Source: Acanthococcus lagerstroemiae
Taxonomy: Eukaryota; Arthropoda; Insecta; Hemiptera; Eriococcidae
Assembly (NCBI GenBank): GCA_031841125.1
Contig: CM063110.1
Location: forward strand, 30,500,678-30,564,677
Length of the DNA stretch: 64,000 bases
Direction: 5' to 3'
A program made the position numbers and the translations under genes. The notes under the pieces are model-generated. The model worked only from the letters and a program-made list of their open reading frames with translations. It searched no databases and was not told where the DNA came from. Of this stretch, positions 46,700 to 57,278 are shown in pieces; the stretch's first letter is position 1; every line of letters begins with the position of its first letter.

Positions 46700-48379
46700 C
46701 GCAGGATCGTTGGGTAGGCAAACAAATAAAGATGATGGACATGGGAAAACTGTGAATAACTGTTGGTTTGAAGAGTGCCCTTCCTGACTATCGGCGTTCA
46801 CACGGAGGTAAAATTGTCCGCAACATCTTTGACATTCTTCATGAATCGACACGTCTGCGCGTGGCTGTGTGGTATTTGTGTAAAAATAAAGGTTACTGTC
46901 ATGAGTGGAAATTTTGGAACCGCCGAAAGTACCAGCATCGATGGATTCCGATCGGATTGCAAATCATAAAATGAAAAATTCCATAACAAAATGGCCGCGC
47001 ACGTTCGCTAAGTTTTCAAGGTTTATTGGAAATTTCCCGATGTAAATATCCGTATAATTCATCTCGGCCTTTGTGGAATGTACATTGGATCTCAATGAAC
47101 TGACGTCCCTGACACTCAGGTTCATCTAAATGTACTGTAGTGATCTAGAATCTAGATGTTCTGCAGTGTAGTAAACATGTTTTTTTTTTAGTTACATCGA
47201 CCAAATTCAGTTGTTGTTGGCATACCACATACAAGTGTGTGTATCACCTCCGATTTTACGTGTACGTGTTACATACGCATGGCATCGAATCACTGAACCG
47301 TTCGCCGATTGTATCGATTCGATCGATTTTTCCCACGTTTGTGCGCCAGAGATTTTCCTTTCTGGTGCATAATTTCGCGTCGGTCAAACACTTTTTTTTT
47401 TTTTTTTTTTTTCCCACTTTTAGTGGTAATCGTTTACGATAGACTTTTTGGGGCTTGTCTCGTCACCGAACTGTAACGAATAAGTATATTATATGATTCG
47501 AGAAGGTAAAAAGGAAACGTCCACCTATATGAATACGAGAGTGCCTGTATAAGTGGCTACCTATTTTTGAGCAAGACAAAGCATCGTCGTTTATTTGCAG
47601 TGCTGGCGGCCGCGAAGAGGAGGATTTATCGGCGGAAAGAACCGCAGCGAGAGGGCGCTCGGAGTTGCTAGAGCGAGAGGGCTGAGATGTGACAGCGACG
47701 AACTCGATTCATCGCAAATTACACGTTTTGTTAACGAGGAAAACGGAATGTAATTAGAAATTCAATGATGAATATCCGCGGCTATCCGTATCGCCCACAA
47801 AATCGGACGAACGCACGGCGGTGCACGCACAAAATAGGAAGGAGTAGACGCTATGGCGCGTATTTGCTCATTTGCTCTTATAGTTTTTATACGTGAAATT
47901 TGCTGTACTCGCGAGCCGAACGGTAATATCGACCTTGATTAAGTCTACTCGGCTCGTCTAAATTGAATGTTTTGAGTGTTTCCTTTCCATTCGACTTGGC
48001 AGTGTAACTGGTTGAAAGCGGTTCGTAATTCGGGGCTAGGGAGTCCGGTAAAGCGGATATGTTCGGCACCACCAGTTGGTAAACGTTGCTGCGTCGTGTG
48101 ACGGTGTGTCGAGCTTTCAATGAAAATACCGCAATTCGTATGCGTTTTGATACAATTTGCTGTGTCTTGTGTGGATTGTGATTGATTGGCCGATCATCGG
48201 TGGAGGCGTTGGAAAATGATTCGAATCGATTTCAAGATAGCTGCTGATGTGGTTTTGTGGCTGAGCTTAGAGGTACATGAGTTTGTTCGTTGAAATTTTA
48301 TGCCCCCTTCCCGTAGCTGCCATGGTTTTCATTGTCGGGTGAAGTGGACGTCAAACACGAGTTCAATGACCTTGAAATC
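46700..48379. other. Unassigned DNA, CpG-rich at 47.2-48.2 kb
   Basis: A poly-T run at 47391-47412 and a CpG-rich area follow. No exon or element could be supported. This might hold a promoter, but no core motif stands out. Confidence 0.4.
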
Positions 48380-48591
48380 TTTCTCTTCTCATTTGCTCTC
48401 AACCCGAGCTCTGGAATCCGCCCTTTCGAGCGTGACCTCAGAGATGTCGGGGAGGCCGTTAGGGCTTTCGTAGCCCTCTTCCCTTCTGGCTGAAAAACCG
48501 GCCTCGAAATCTAGCGAGTTGCTAAGTTGGGCTCGAACCCGGGATCTCCGGATCCCGAGACAACGCGCTGTTCACTCGGCCAACCAGACCC
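48380..48591 (-). mobile_element. tRNA-derived SINE, copy 2
   Basis: The reverse complement reads GGTCTGGTTGGCCGAGTG (box A region), then GGGTTCGAGCCC (box B). Its body matches copy 1 at 2744-2963: AGAGGGCTA, AGCCCTAA, GGCCTC and GGATTCCAG in order. An exact 13-bp direct repeat, TGACCTTGAAATC, flanks it (48367-48379 and 48592-48604). Box sequences are better preserved than in copy 1. Confidence 0.92.
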
Positions 48592-48604
48592 TGACCTTGA
48601 AATC

Positions 48605-49209
48605 CTGCAAAACTGTACACATTGAATTTCAAAACATTTATGAGACCCCGCTTCCGTTCATGAATGAAAACTTCAAAAAACTAGTTCAGTGACCTTGAAA
48701 TTCTACAAAACTATTCGCTGAATTTCATGACATTTATAGAGATCCCGTCTCCTTTCAACTTCCACCATTCCGTGTGGCTCATTGGGATTGCAAGTGGCTA
48801 CATTCGGGAATCAAAACTGGCCATATAATGCATATCTGCCTTATATGTATTTTTATGATGACAACTGTGGCCACATGATGATTGCATGTAATCGCCAGGT
48901 ATGGGTAAGTTTAGTTTGTGAACTTGAATTGAACGAACCAGGAAACCTCTACTTCAGTGTCTTCTTCAGTATTTTCGGGAAAGGCAGTTGGGCTTCCAGT
49001 AGGAGGAAAAGTCGAATCTGGGGTCCAACAAATCGGATTGCATTCTCGAAATTAATGACCTAAAGAACCCCTATATCAGTACTTAGTTTGATACGTTTCT
49101 ACTTGAGAAATTCAAAGGTAGAACGTTCCTGCTCCCTTTTTGGAAAAGAGAAAATTGTTTCCACCGAAAAAAACAATCTCAGTTTTTGAAGTTTTGGGAG
49201 ATCCTCATT
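48605..49209. other. Unassigned DNA
   Basis: The phrase GACCTTGAAATxCTxCAAAACT recurs at about 48593-48615 and 48680-48712, a local duplication with TTCATGACATTTATAGAGA-like text. No gene is seen. Confidence 0.45.
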
Positions 49210-49546
49210 CGTTCCGCGTCGATCGAGTTTCACGTTTACTAAGGTGCCGGATGTATAGAGAAGTTGAGGACGAAGCTCCAACGCCACCTAATATCATTCT
49301 TATTAACTCCAGCCCACTCCTCGTGTGCGCCCACATCTCACAGCTACTGTATTGAATCAATTTTTCTCCGCCACGACTTTCACAAAATGTTTCTGTACAG
49401 TAAATGCACTCAGCATCACCTGTAGTTTCATCATCGGACTGATCAGAACCTCTGATGCTATAACTGGCGGGACGGGACAGTGGGTTCATTGTTCCTCCCT
49501 CTTTCTGAGTTGATAGTTTGCTCCCTTGCGGCAGTGCTCCTTGCAT
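49210..49546 (-). pseudogene. pogo-type DDE transposase C-terminal fragment
   Basis: The - strand frame includes SDDETTGDAECIYCTETFCE and then SRGGEKLIQYSSCEMWAHT. This matches the cysteine-rich tail (CxYC ... GGExWIxCxxCxxWAH) often found at the C-terminus of insect pogo/jerky-type transposases. One expected Cys is Tyr here and the terminal Cys pair is missing. The DDE core is absent, so this is a fragment. Confidence 0.6.
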
Positions 49547-49666
49547 TTGTTAGTACTTAGGTATTTCTTGATGTCAGTTCAACTCAGACTCACAGCGTAG
49601 GGAACGGGTGAATCTAGTTTTTCGAAATTCGCAGGTAAAATAGTTGATTGCCCCAAGTTGCCTTTA

Positions 49667-50544
49667 CAGGGTGTCTACTGGTGCTGAAAAGTCCTTCAAG
49701 TCCTGAATTCTGAAAGCAGGTCCTAAAAGTCCTGAAAAGTGCTGAAATTTAAATTTAAAAAAATTGAAAAGTCCTTCATTTTCGTTAGTATTCATTTTTA
49801 AAACCACACCCCTAAAAAATCAACGTTTGTTCTAAAATATCAGAATTTTCGTTAACAGTAATAATATCTAGGGGACTTCTCGCTTCGCTTGTGCCGGCCT
49901 CTGCTAGTCCCCACCACAGCTGTCCTCCTCCACCGCATTTACTTTCCCCTCCCATGCTCCTCCTCGCCCACCGCGACGCCCTTCCTCACCGTGGCCGTCC
50001 TCCCTCTCCAGGAGCTCCTACGGGGTAGGGTACCTTTGGTGAAACGTGAGATTAAGGTACAGCGGAGGCCACCAGGAATTTATCCCACAGAGGGGAAGGA
50101 GGAGGTAGCTTTTATTATTTAGTGTATAGAGAGCCCTCCTCCACCATAACTCCTCCTCGTCCTCCGCCGCGATCTTCCTCCCCAAGCTCCCTCCTCCACC
50201 GCGAACCCCTCCCAAGGGTAGGCTACCCGTGGAGAAATGAGCAATTAAGGGGTAGGTTAGACAATCCGCAGTTGATTTTTTTCTCCCGGAGGCGGTGGCG
50301 GTGGTAGCGGCGGATTTTACTTTTTTAGTATTATAAAGAGGTAGAGAGATAATAATTATCCAACACGATGAATGAGAATGTTTATTATTTCTAAGGAGGG
50401 CGAGTGGGGGGAGTTTAAAGGAGGGAAGGGTAAAGGGGATGAAACACTTGGAAACAAACAAAAGAAAAATATACCGGTTACAGTCCTGCAAAGGGTCCTG
50501 AAAAAGTACTTCATTTCTACTTTCCAATTTCTGTAGACATCCTG
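49667..50544. mobile_element. DNA element with CAGGGTGTCTAC ends
   Basis: Left end CAGGGTGTCTACTGG and right end (inverted) CAGGATGTCTACAG, both followed inward by variants of AAGTCCTGAAAAGT. The pentamer CTTTA lies directly outside each end (49662-49666 and 50545-50549). An 8-bp duplication is not visible. The interior carries the duplicated CCTCC-rich block at 49905-50345. No transposase is seen. Confidence 0.7.
49905..50345. repeat. CCTCCTCC-rich tandem duplication, ~210-bp unit
   Basis: Two diverged units share CCTCCTCCACCG, CTCCTCCTCG, GGGTAGGxTACC, GTGAxxAATTAAGG and TATTATTTAGTxTATA-like blocks in order. The C-rich strand bias explains overlapping Pro-rich open frames. Confidence 0.7.
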
Positions 50545-51373
50545 CTTTAGCCTCTAGAAAAGTGGGCATGTGGCTGATTAACTATAGGCTTATGTGTGTT
50601 GCATTTATAACAGCCCAAAATTTGACATTTTTGAGGCCTCTGAAACAAAAGCTGTCCGATCACTCGTTGGTTTTCAGACAAAAAGTAATTGCTAAAGCTT
50701 TACAAAACAGTTCAGGTGATAGAATTTTGACTTATCGTATGAGTACAGATAGAGATGTGTCTTACTGCTTACAGCTTCCTGATCGGAAAGAGGGCTAAGT
50801 CTTTACATCTTCCCAACCAGCTAAAATGAGCTTTATTTCAAAGTTTGCCCCCAAAATCTTAACAAGTGAGAAAGAGTCCTTCTACACGGAGTGTCAGATT
50901 TATCCCTAAATTCCGCTACATCAGAAGCAGAAATTGACTTTTGCTCCGGGTTACTTAATTGGGATAGAACCGGAGCTCAGGGACTTTTGCTTAGTATTGA
51001 AAGCAAGTTTTTTGGATCGCTCATTCAATTTTTGAAATAATTTTATCCATCACTCTTTCTCTGTAGACTCTTCGGGAAAGACGGCTACTGTTAAGCGAAA
51101 TAAATTTTAAAAGATTTTTTTCTCTGTGTTGTGAATATTGTTTTTTGATTTCGAAAATTTCAATTCATTGGGCGCATTTTCTATCTGAAAATAAAAATTT
51201 CGAGATCATGAAGCAATAAGTAAAAAATATATGAAAAAGGAAAAGAAATCTTGCCGTATTTTTAATTTTGCCAACTACTACTGCCCAATTTCCAAAACTT
51301 GAAGATTTCAAATTATTGCGGAATGCTCCCCTCTCTGCTGTGGCACTTGGCAATTTCAGATTATGGTCCAGCG
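50545..51373. other. Unassigned DNA
   Basis: No gene, exon or element ends supported. Confidence 0.45.
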
Positions 51374-51480
51374 CAGGGCCGTATACAAGGGGGAGGGAGA
51401 GGGTCTGACCCCCTCCCCCTCCTTGGTTATATGTTAGGCCTTCCCCTTCCCCCCCCCCCATATTCCTGGATACGGCACTA
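51374..51480. mobile_element. Short MITE of the CGTATCCAGG family
   Basis: Left CAGGGCCGTATACAAGGGGG and right TTCCTGGATACGGCACTA are inverse ends of the same family as 15570-15733. The last base differs from the family and no target duplication is visible, so the copy is eroded or rearranged. Confidence 0.75.
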
Positions 51481-53072
51481 CCGGCTATATCCCTGCTGTT
51501 GCTATTCTTACATTTACAATGTGAATAGAAATTAGTGAATTAGAAGCACGTTTTGACTTCTAACATTGAGAAATATTGACAGCAGAGGTTCAGAAGACTT
51601 AGAACTTGGTGACCAAGTGTCTAGCTACACTTAGTGCAATACGTTTTAAACAGCTGATATGGCACGCCGGTCAGCAGATAAACTCGAAGAATTGTTCCTT
51701 CATATATGATGTCATTGAATTGGTTCTGTAGATGTAGCATAAGAATTGCGTGAATTTATTCGCAGACAACTGAAAAATGAAATGAAGTGGAAACTAGTCT
51801 CCTACTATTTATGACGTAAGCTGGTTTAATAAAATCTCAGTAATAATTAAAATGCTGAGCCGTTCAACTTTTTCTTCTTTTTTACTTTGTTTATCGATGC
51901 AGACGCGTTAAAGTGATTTATTCTGTTCGTTAGAAATTACCTCACGTTGTCGACAACGAAACACAATAAATAAATAAATAATACCTAATATTAAAAAAAA
52001 AAAAATCGGTGCGGCAATGATGCGGTAAAAATATACGTCTGCGTGGACTTCCTCAGGTGGGTAGCACGTGATTCTATTTTTGAATCGCACTCGCCGGCTG
52101 TCTGAAATTCGCGTTGTGATTGGAGGAACGTGTGTGCGTGTAATTGAAGTAAGGCAGGAGAAAGGACGGTAGGGTACTAGTTTGTGCGGAAAACGGAAAG
52201 TGTGAATTTATCGCGAAATTAAAAGCTATGAAGTTTTTATGAAGATGACCGTTTGCGCTATGCAAGGAATTCCTGATATTTAAAATTAGATCTGCGCGAA
52301 ACAGTCACATATTCGATGTGCATAACGAGCAAGCGAGTGGAATGAATGATCGCTGAACACCGAGTCTGTTTGTGTGTTCGTGTGTCTGTATCCTCTCTGA
52401 CTGCTCGTTCTCACGCATACCATTGTTTCTTTTGTCTTATTTTTTACGGCCGTCCTCTGGATACTGTGGTCTGTAAGTTGTGGAAAAATTACTCAGGATA
52501 GTTGAAAACTAAGTATGTATGATTCTCTGTTTACTAAAATCTGCTACCACACACTTCTACTAGTGAAACTTTGGCAAGCAAGGCAGATAGACCGATTAAT
52601 TGCAAGAAGACAGGCAGGCAGATTGAGCTGTGACTATACACTTCACTTATCTGTTGATTTGCTGCGTGTTGCTTGATCTTGAGTACTCACATTTAACAAT
52701 TCAACAGGCAGTGTCGAGGTCAATAATGGTGCGGCAGTTTGAGAATTCACCCTTCTATGTGTAGCCCATGAGCGAGCAATTGAGTCGGTGCGTGTGGAGG
52801 TAACACTTGCTGTCTGTATTGACAATACGAGTGTATGTTCGTGTTTTATAAAACAGTTTCATTGCACATTGCTTCAGCTGGTGTACCTACAGTGAAGCTG
52901 AGTTCTAAGTCCCTAATACCGTCGTTGGGAACCCCCAACATCTTAATTCTACTGGCACCCATTACTTTAACGCCGTAATAAAGCATTTCGAACGGGGATA
53001 CTTACTGGGAATGTCAGCATCTTGAGTAAACTGACACCTTGTTGCTTACGCATTCGGAACAGGAAGCAATAA
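51481..53072. other. Unassigned DNA
   Basis: No coding exon recognised. The A-run at about 51990-52003 and modest CpG content at 52050-52350 are the only features. Confidence 0.45.
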
Positions 53073-53302
53073 TGCATTCACACTGAGGCTGACAGCATTG
53101 CTGTAGCCAACTTTGCTGGATGTTGGTTATTTTCGTTCACACTGGAGTTAGTTGAAATATGCTGACAGCAATGTTGGAACTTATTTGATTGGAATCGGAT
53201 ACAGGCTAACAATAACGACTAGCAATGTTGCATGTTATTGTTGCATGTTAGTCATTTTCAAAACTTTGCTGATAGCAATGTTCGTTTGTCAGTGTAAATG
53301 CA
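53073..53302. mobile_element. MITE with TGCATTTACACTGA ends
   Basis: Left TGCATTCACACTGAGGC and right (inverted) TGCATTTACACTGAC. The interior has several copies of GCTGACAGCAATGTTG-like words. 230 bp, non-coding. The target duplication is unclear. The ends resemble PIF/Harbinger-type MITEs, but that is an inference. Confidence 0.65.
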
Positions 53303-53396
53303 CCATAATATTGGTCTCTGAAGATAAAGTTGGTCTCTGTTCTTCTGGAGTACCTTACACCCGTCTGTAGATCTTGACCTTACAATGCCGAGCATT

Positions 53397-53430
53397 GTTT
53401 TTTCTTCTTCTTCTTCTTCTTTTTTTTTTT
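53397..53430. repeat. (TTC)n and poly-T simple repeat
   Basis: TTCTTCTTCTTC followed by a run of T. Confidence 0.95.
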
Positions 53431-54399
53431 GAATAGATTTCTTTCCGAGTTGAGTCCCATTTAATTTGTTTTCGAAAAGTGCTTCCACTGTTTACAGTGT
53501 TCCCCCAGATGTGGTAAATTTGCAATATGTGGTACAATTTCAATTTTTGGACTCAGTTTGCTCTGGAAGATTTTTGAATGTAAAGTTATGATACCTGGTA
53601 ACACTGATTGCTATGTTGTTCGTTTTATTTTGGTGTATTTTGAAAGGTGAGAAAACCAAAATCAAGTTTTCAATAACTGCAAAGCTGCGTCTGGTGTAAA
53701 ATACCCTATTCACTCCGGAAAGTGGACCAGAAATTATTTTTCTAAAGGGGCCTTCAATTCTGGCTGTTTTCCAAGTGACTAGAAAATTCTTTAGTACCTA
53801 TATACTATCTGTAGGCTTTGTTTCAGCATCACCCCACCTGTCCCCGGCTTTGTCTAATGATGCATTCTCCTCTTCTAAACACACTTCTTACGTAAAAATA
53901 ACAACAAAACTATGGATTTCGGACACTAGCGAACCTCGTATCTTTTATTTCAACTTATGAGTTATCCAGAAAAGTCAGAAAACTGTTTGCACGCATCAAA
54001 AAACTTACAAATAAGGATTTCCAGTTTTTTTTTCGGTTTCTAGAATTAAGAAAGTTGATTTATACAGTAAACTGAAAGCGTGCAAACAGTCATGTGATGA
54101 GATTGAAGGAAATATACATTTTATATTATGGGTTATGGGCGCTTAGAGCGCTAGTAGTAGCATGGTTTGGAGGTTCAAAAATAATGATAAAATATGGAAT
54201 AAAATCTGTACCTTAATGCAACAGAACCCTATATGTCAAAAAAGTGAATTTTGAGAAAAACGAGATTGAAGTTTGAAGGTTTTTTCTAAATCGTATAGAA
54301 AATAAAAAACGAATAGGGCTAAGAGATTTGGGGTTTGAACCATTGATCTTGAATTTTTTTCCTTATTTCAATGGTTTTTTGAACGAGTTCATCGGCCTA
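53431..54399. other. Unassigned DNA
   Basis: No gene or element ends were found. Confidence 0.45.
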
Positions 54400-54790
54400 T
54401 TAACTGCCGAGATAATTTTGAGATTGGCCGTTTTACTGTAGGAAGAAGTTGAAAATTAGAGGCCAATGTTAACCATTGGCCTAGAATTTATTATATCTCA
54501 AAATAAAACCGCCAACATTGGTTTTGAAATTTATGTCGACTTTGGCCTTTTGTGTATTACATAACTATAGCCAAAGTCAACTTTGGCATTTCTTTCCTTT
54601 ACTGAATCAAATAATTTACACATAGGCCCCCCTTTGGTTTTTCTACTTCTGACGCATTTTCATTAATTTCTAGACATTGGCCCGTGTACCATGCGAAAGA
54701 TCTTATTTTCCTCTTTCAGGCGATGTGTCTAACGTAAAACCACCAAAAAAATAACATTGGCCCTTGTTGCTTTCAGGTACAGAAATAACA
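54400..54790. repeat. Cluster of CCAATGTTGG-type palindromic words
   Basis: Multiple copies of AACATTGGCC or GGCCAATGTT occur, including the interrupted palindrome GGCCAATG-TTAAC-CATTGGCC at about 54461-54481. Related CAAAGTCAACTTTGGC words also appear. Likely a decayed element rich in subterminal binding words. Confidence 0.55.
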
Positions 54791-54829
54791 TACTCAAAAC
54801 TGAACATAGAAAAAAGGAATTCGTATGAT

Positions 54830-55370
54830 TTGGAACCACACTTACGAAATTTAAGCTTTTTTACAGAGCATGAAAGCCGAACTATGAAACTTTCGCTTTT
54901 GGCTTTTCGCTTATGATTTCCAGAATAGGACTTTCGCTTTTCGCTTTTGACTCTTTCGGCTTTATTTAGCTTCCAGATTTCGCTCTGAACTTTTTCCTTT
55001 TTTAAGCGATAAAACTTTCGCTTTTGACTTTTCGCTAGTGATTTCCAAAATGAGACTTTTACTTTGCGCGTTTGACTCTTTCGGCTTTATTTATCTTTCC
55101 AATTTTGCTTTCAGCTGCCAAAAATCAATCGGCTTTTAGCTTTCGGCTTTCGGCTTTCGACCTTTTTTTCTCTTTTTTCTTCTTCTTAACTAAGTTACGA
55201 ATTTCTGAAAAAAGCTTAATAAAAAGCTATGTAATAAAACTTTTGTTTTTCACTTTTGGCTTTTCAGCTGCAATTTAGCTTGTGAATTTTGCTTTCAGCT
55301 TTCAGAAATCGTTTAACTTTTGGCTTAAAACTTTTAGCTGTCAGAAAACTTTCGAATTTCGCTTTTTTGC
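54830..55370. repeat. CTTTCGCTTTTGGC-rich element fragment
   Basis: Dense tandem-like variants of ACTTTCGCTTTTGGCTTTTC, some repeated with little change (for example around 54890-54960 and 55010-55080). This is the interior of the MITE family whose complete copy is at 58724-59222. Ends are not visible here. Confidence 0.6.
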
Positions 55371-55518
55371 ATTATAAAATTGTTGCATTCAATGATTTTG
55401 AAATGTGGTACATTTTTCAAAAGTGTGGTACAATTTTTTCCTCGTAGTGGAACATTTTTGAATGTTTCATCTGGAAACACTGACTATTTAATACGGTATC
55501 GCCACAAGGACACGGTCG

Positions 55519-55812
55519 CAGGGCCGATTTGAGCAATTTTTACTGGGGGGGGGGTGGATCTTGACTTTTGAATTTTTCCAACTTATTAACTGAAAATTTC
55601 CAACTGAGCTGCCATCAAGCCGTGAAAGCATGAAAAAAAAACTTCCGACGTGTCGAATGTTCCTAACTTTTTCATTCGGTATTTAAAAAAAAAAAATGTG
55701 GAATCGGTGTGTAAAATAAATATTAATTTCAAAAATTTTGCCGAAATTGCCGAATGAAATAGGATTGGAGGATGTGACCCCCCCCCCCCCCCCCACACAC
55801 ACACCGGTCCTA
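55519..55812. mobile_element. hAT-type MITE with exact 8-bp target duplication
   Basis: Begins CAGGGCCGATTTGAGC followed by a G-run and ends with a C-run and ACCGGTCCTA. The exact direct repeat CACGGTCG flanks it (55511-55518 and 55813-55820). Terminal inverted similarity is limited to about 8 bp. Confidence 0.85.
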
Positions 55813-55820
55813 CACGGTCG

Positions 55821-57213
55821 CACGATACACCTTTGTTTAGCTCCCGTTTCAGTTCGTTCTTTCGACCATCTCTTAAGTTCAGGAGATGGCTTAAAATTTC
55901 AAGAAAGTTCGCAGTGTTACAAGTAATGGGTTGTTAATTTCTCGAACATGTCTTTCCCCGTTGTTGATCAGCTGCTTATCATTCATTATTTTATCAGCAG
56001 CATTATCGTGCTCTCGGAAGTCTCAGTTCCTTTTCCTCCGATTAATTTTACAACTGGATATGAGATATAGTAGTAGACCTGCCAGACTATCAGTTCGACC
56101 AATGAAATGCAACAAGATGACGATTAGCGAAGGGTAAGGCAAAAATGTGATTAGAAGACGGGTACACTCTGATTTTCTATTGTTTGAAATTATTTACTGC
56201 ATTTGGATATGCCCGTCGTCGTTCTTATTAAAAATGAAATATATATTCTACGTGCTACGGTAATTACTGATAGCAAATGTCTACGTTCTATTTCTACTCG
56301 TGAACGGATAATTACTGTGAAGCGTTAGAATGTCGTCATTATCTGGTACACATTTCATTCATACGTTGTTGCCCGCCCAGTCGTTTTTATTGTCTCTTTC
56401 TTTTTATAAAATAATTTCTTGTTTTGTTCAACTATTTTCACTAGCAGACAGCGTTTTAGTTAATGTACTTACTGTACGTGTATTAGAATTACAAAACGTT
56501 GTTGTCAGTCGACGTTTACGTTAATTTTACGTTTGTCAGTTCAGGACGAGGAAAAGCTCAATCAGTTGTTCGCTATTTCGGTTGTTTTTGTAGTATTCTT
56601 CCCTCATTGTGTTTTCTTCGGACAAGTGGTACTATAAATTCACGCTCGTCTTTGCTAATAAATGCGGGGAACGGTGGGCAGTCAGTCGAAAATTGTAAGT
56701 TTTCAGCTGAGGGTTTCTTTACTTATAATTTCAATATTGACGCCAGTGCTGCTCCCAACTGAGGACAAAATGGAAGACTGAGAACAAAAACAGCTGAATA
56801 ACAAGTCAGAATGTTTTGCGACTCGTTAGTACCAGAGTCGTGCATCGAATACTCGGGAAGGTACTCGAGTCCATTCAACTGATGAATCACCTTCAACCCA
56901 AGCAATCGACCCCGTATCTGACTGTTTACAACCTTCCAGGCGAGTCATTATCATTTGAATGACACTAAGTATCAACTCTACTCACTACTTCTCTGCATTC
57001 AGATCCGTGTGTGACAGTGCTGCCCCTCTCAGCCATTCATACAATCTCTACATCTGTGACATACTCGCAGCTTTTATTTGCCCCGCGCTGCAAAACTTCG
57101 TGTTCAACTTTCTCATAACGATCAAAAGTCCAGCTATAATCTCCGTATGCCTGTACGATGAGTATTCGATACAATTGCCGCACTTACTAAATTCGTTTTC
57201 CGTTTGTTCACAG
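55821..57213. other. Upstream intron or 5' flank of the ataxin-1 exon
   Basis: Ends in a good splice acceptor, a pyrimidine-rich run followed by CACAG at 57209-57213 (TTTTCCGTTTGTTCACAG). The rest shows no exon I can support. At least one upstream exon, probably non-coding, is implied. Confidence 0.55.
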
Positions 57214-57278
57214 ATGGCAGCGATTCCGTGCCAACCATGAAGTGCCGAACTTCATGATCAGCAGCAGCAGCGTTCTTG
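57214..57278 (+). promoter_or_regulatory. 5'-UTR part of the ataxin-1 exon with three uORFs
   Basis: After the acceptor at 57213 three upstream ATGs occur. The uORF at 57214-57240 encodes MAAIPCQP. The one at 57237-57257 encodes MKCRTS. The one at 57254-57289 encodes MISSSSVLDDQ and runs past the main start at 57279. Such uORFs generally lower translation of the main frame; whether they act here is inference. Confidence 0.7.
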
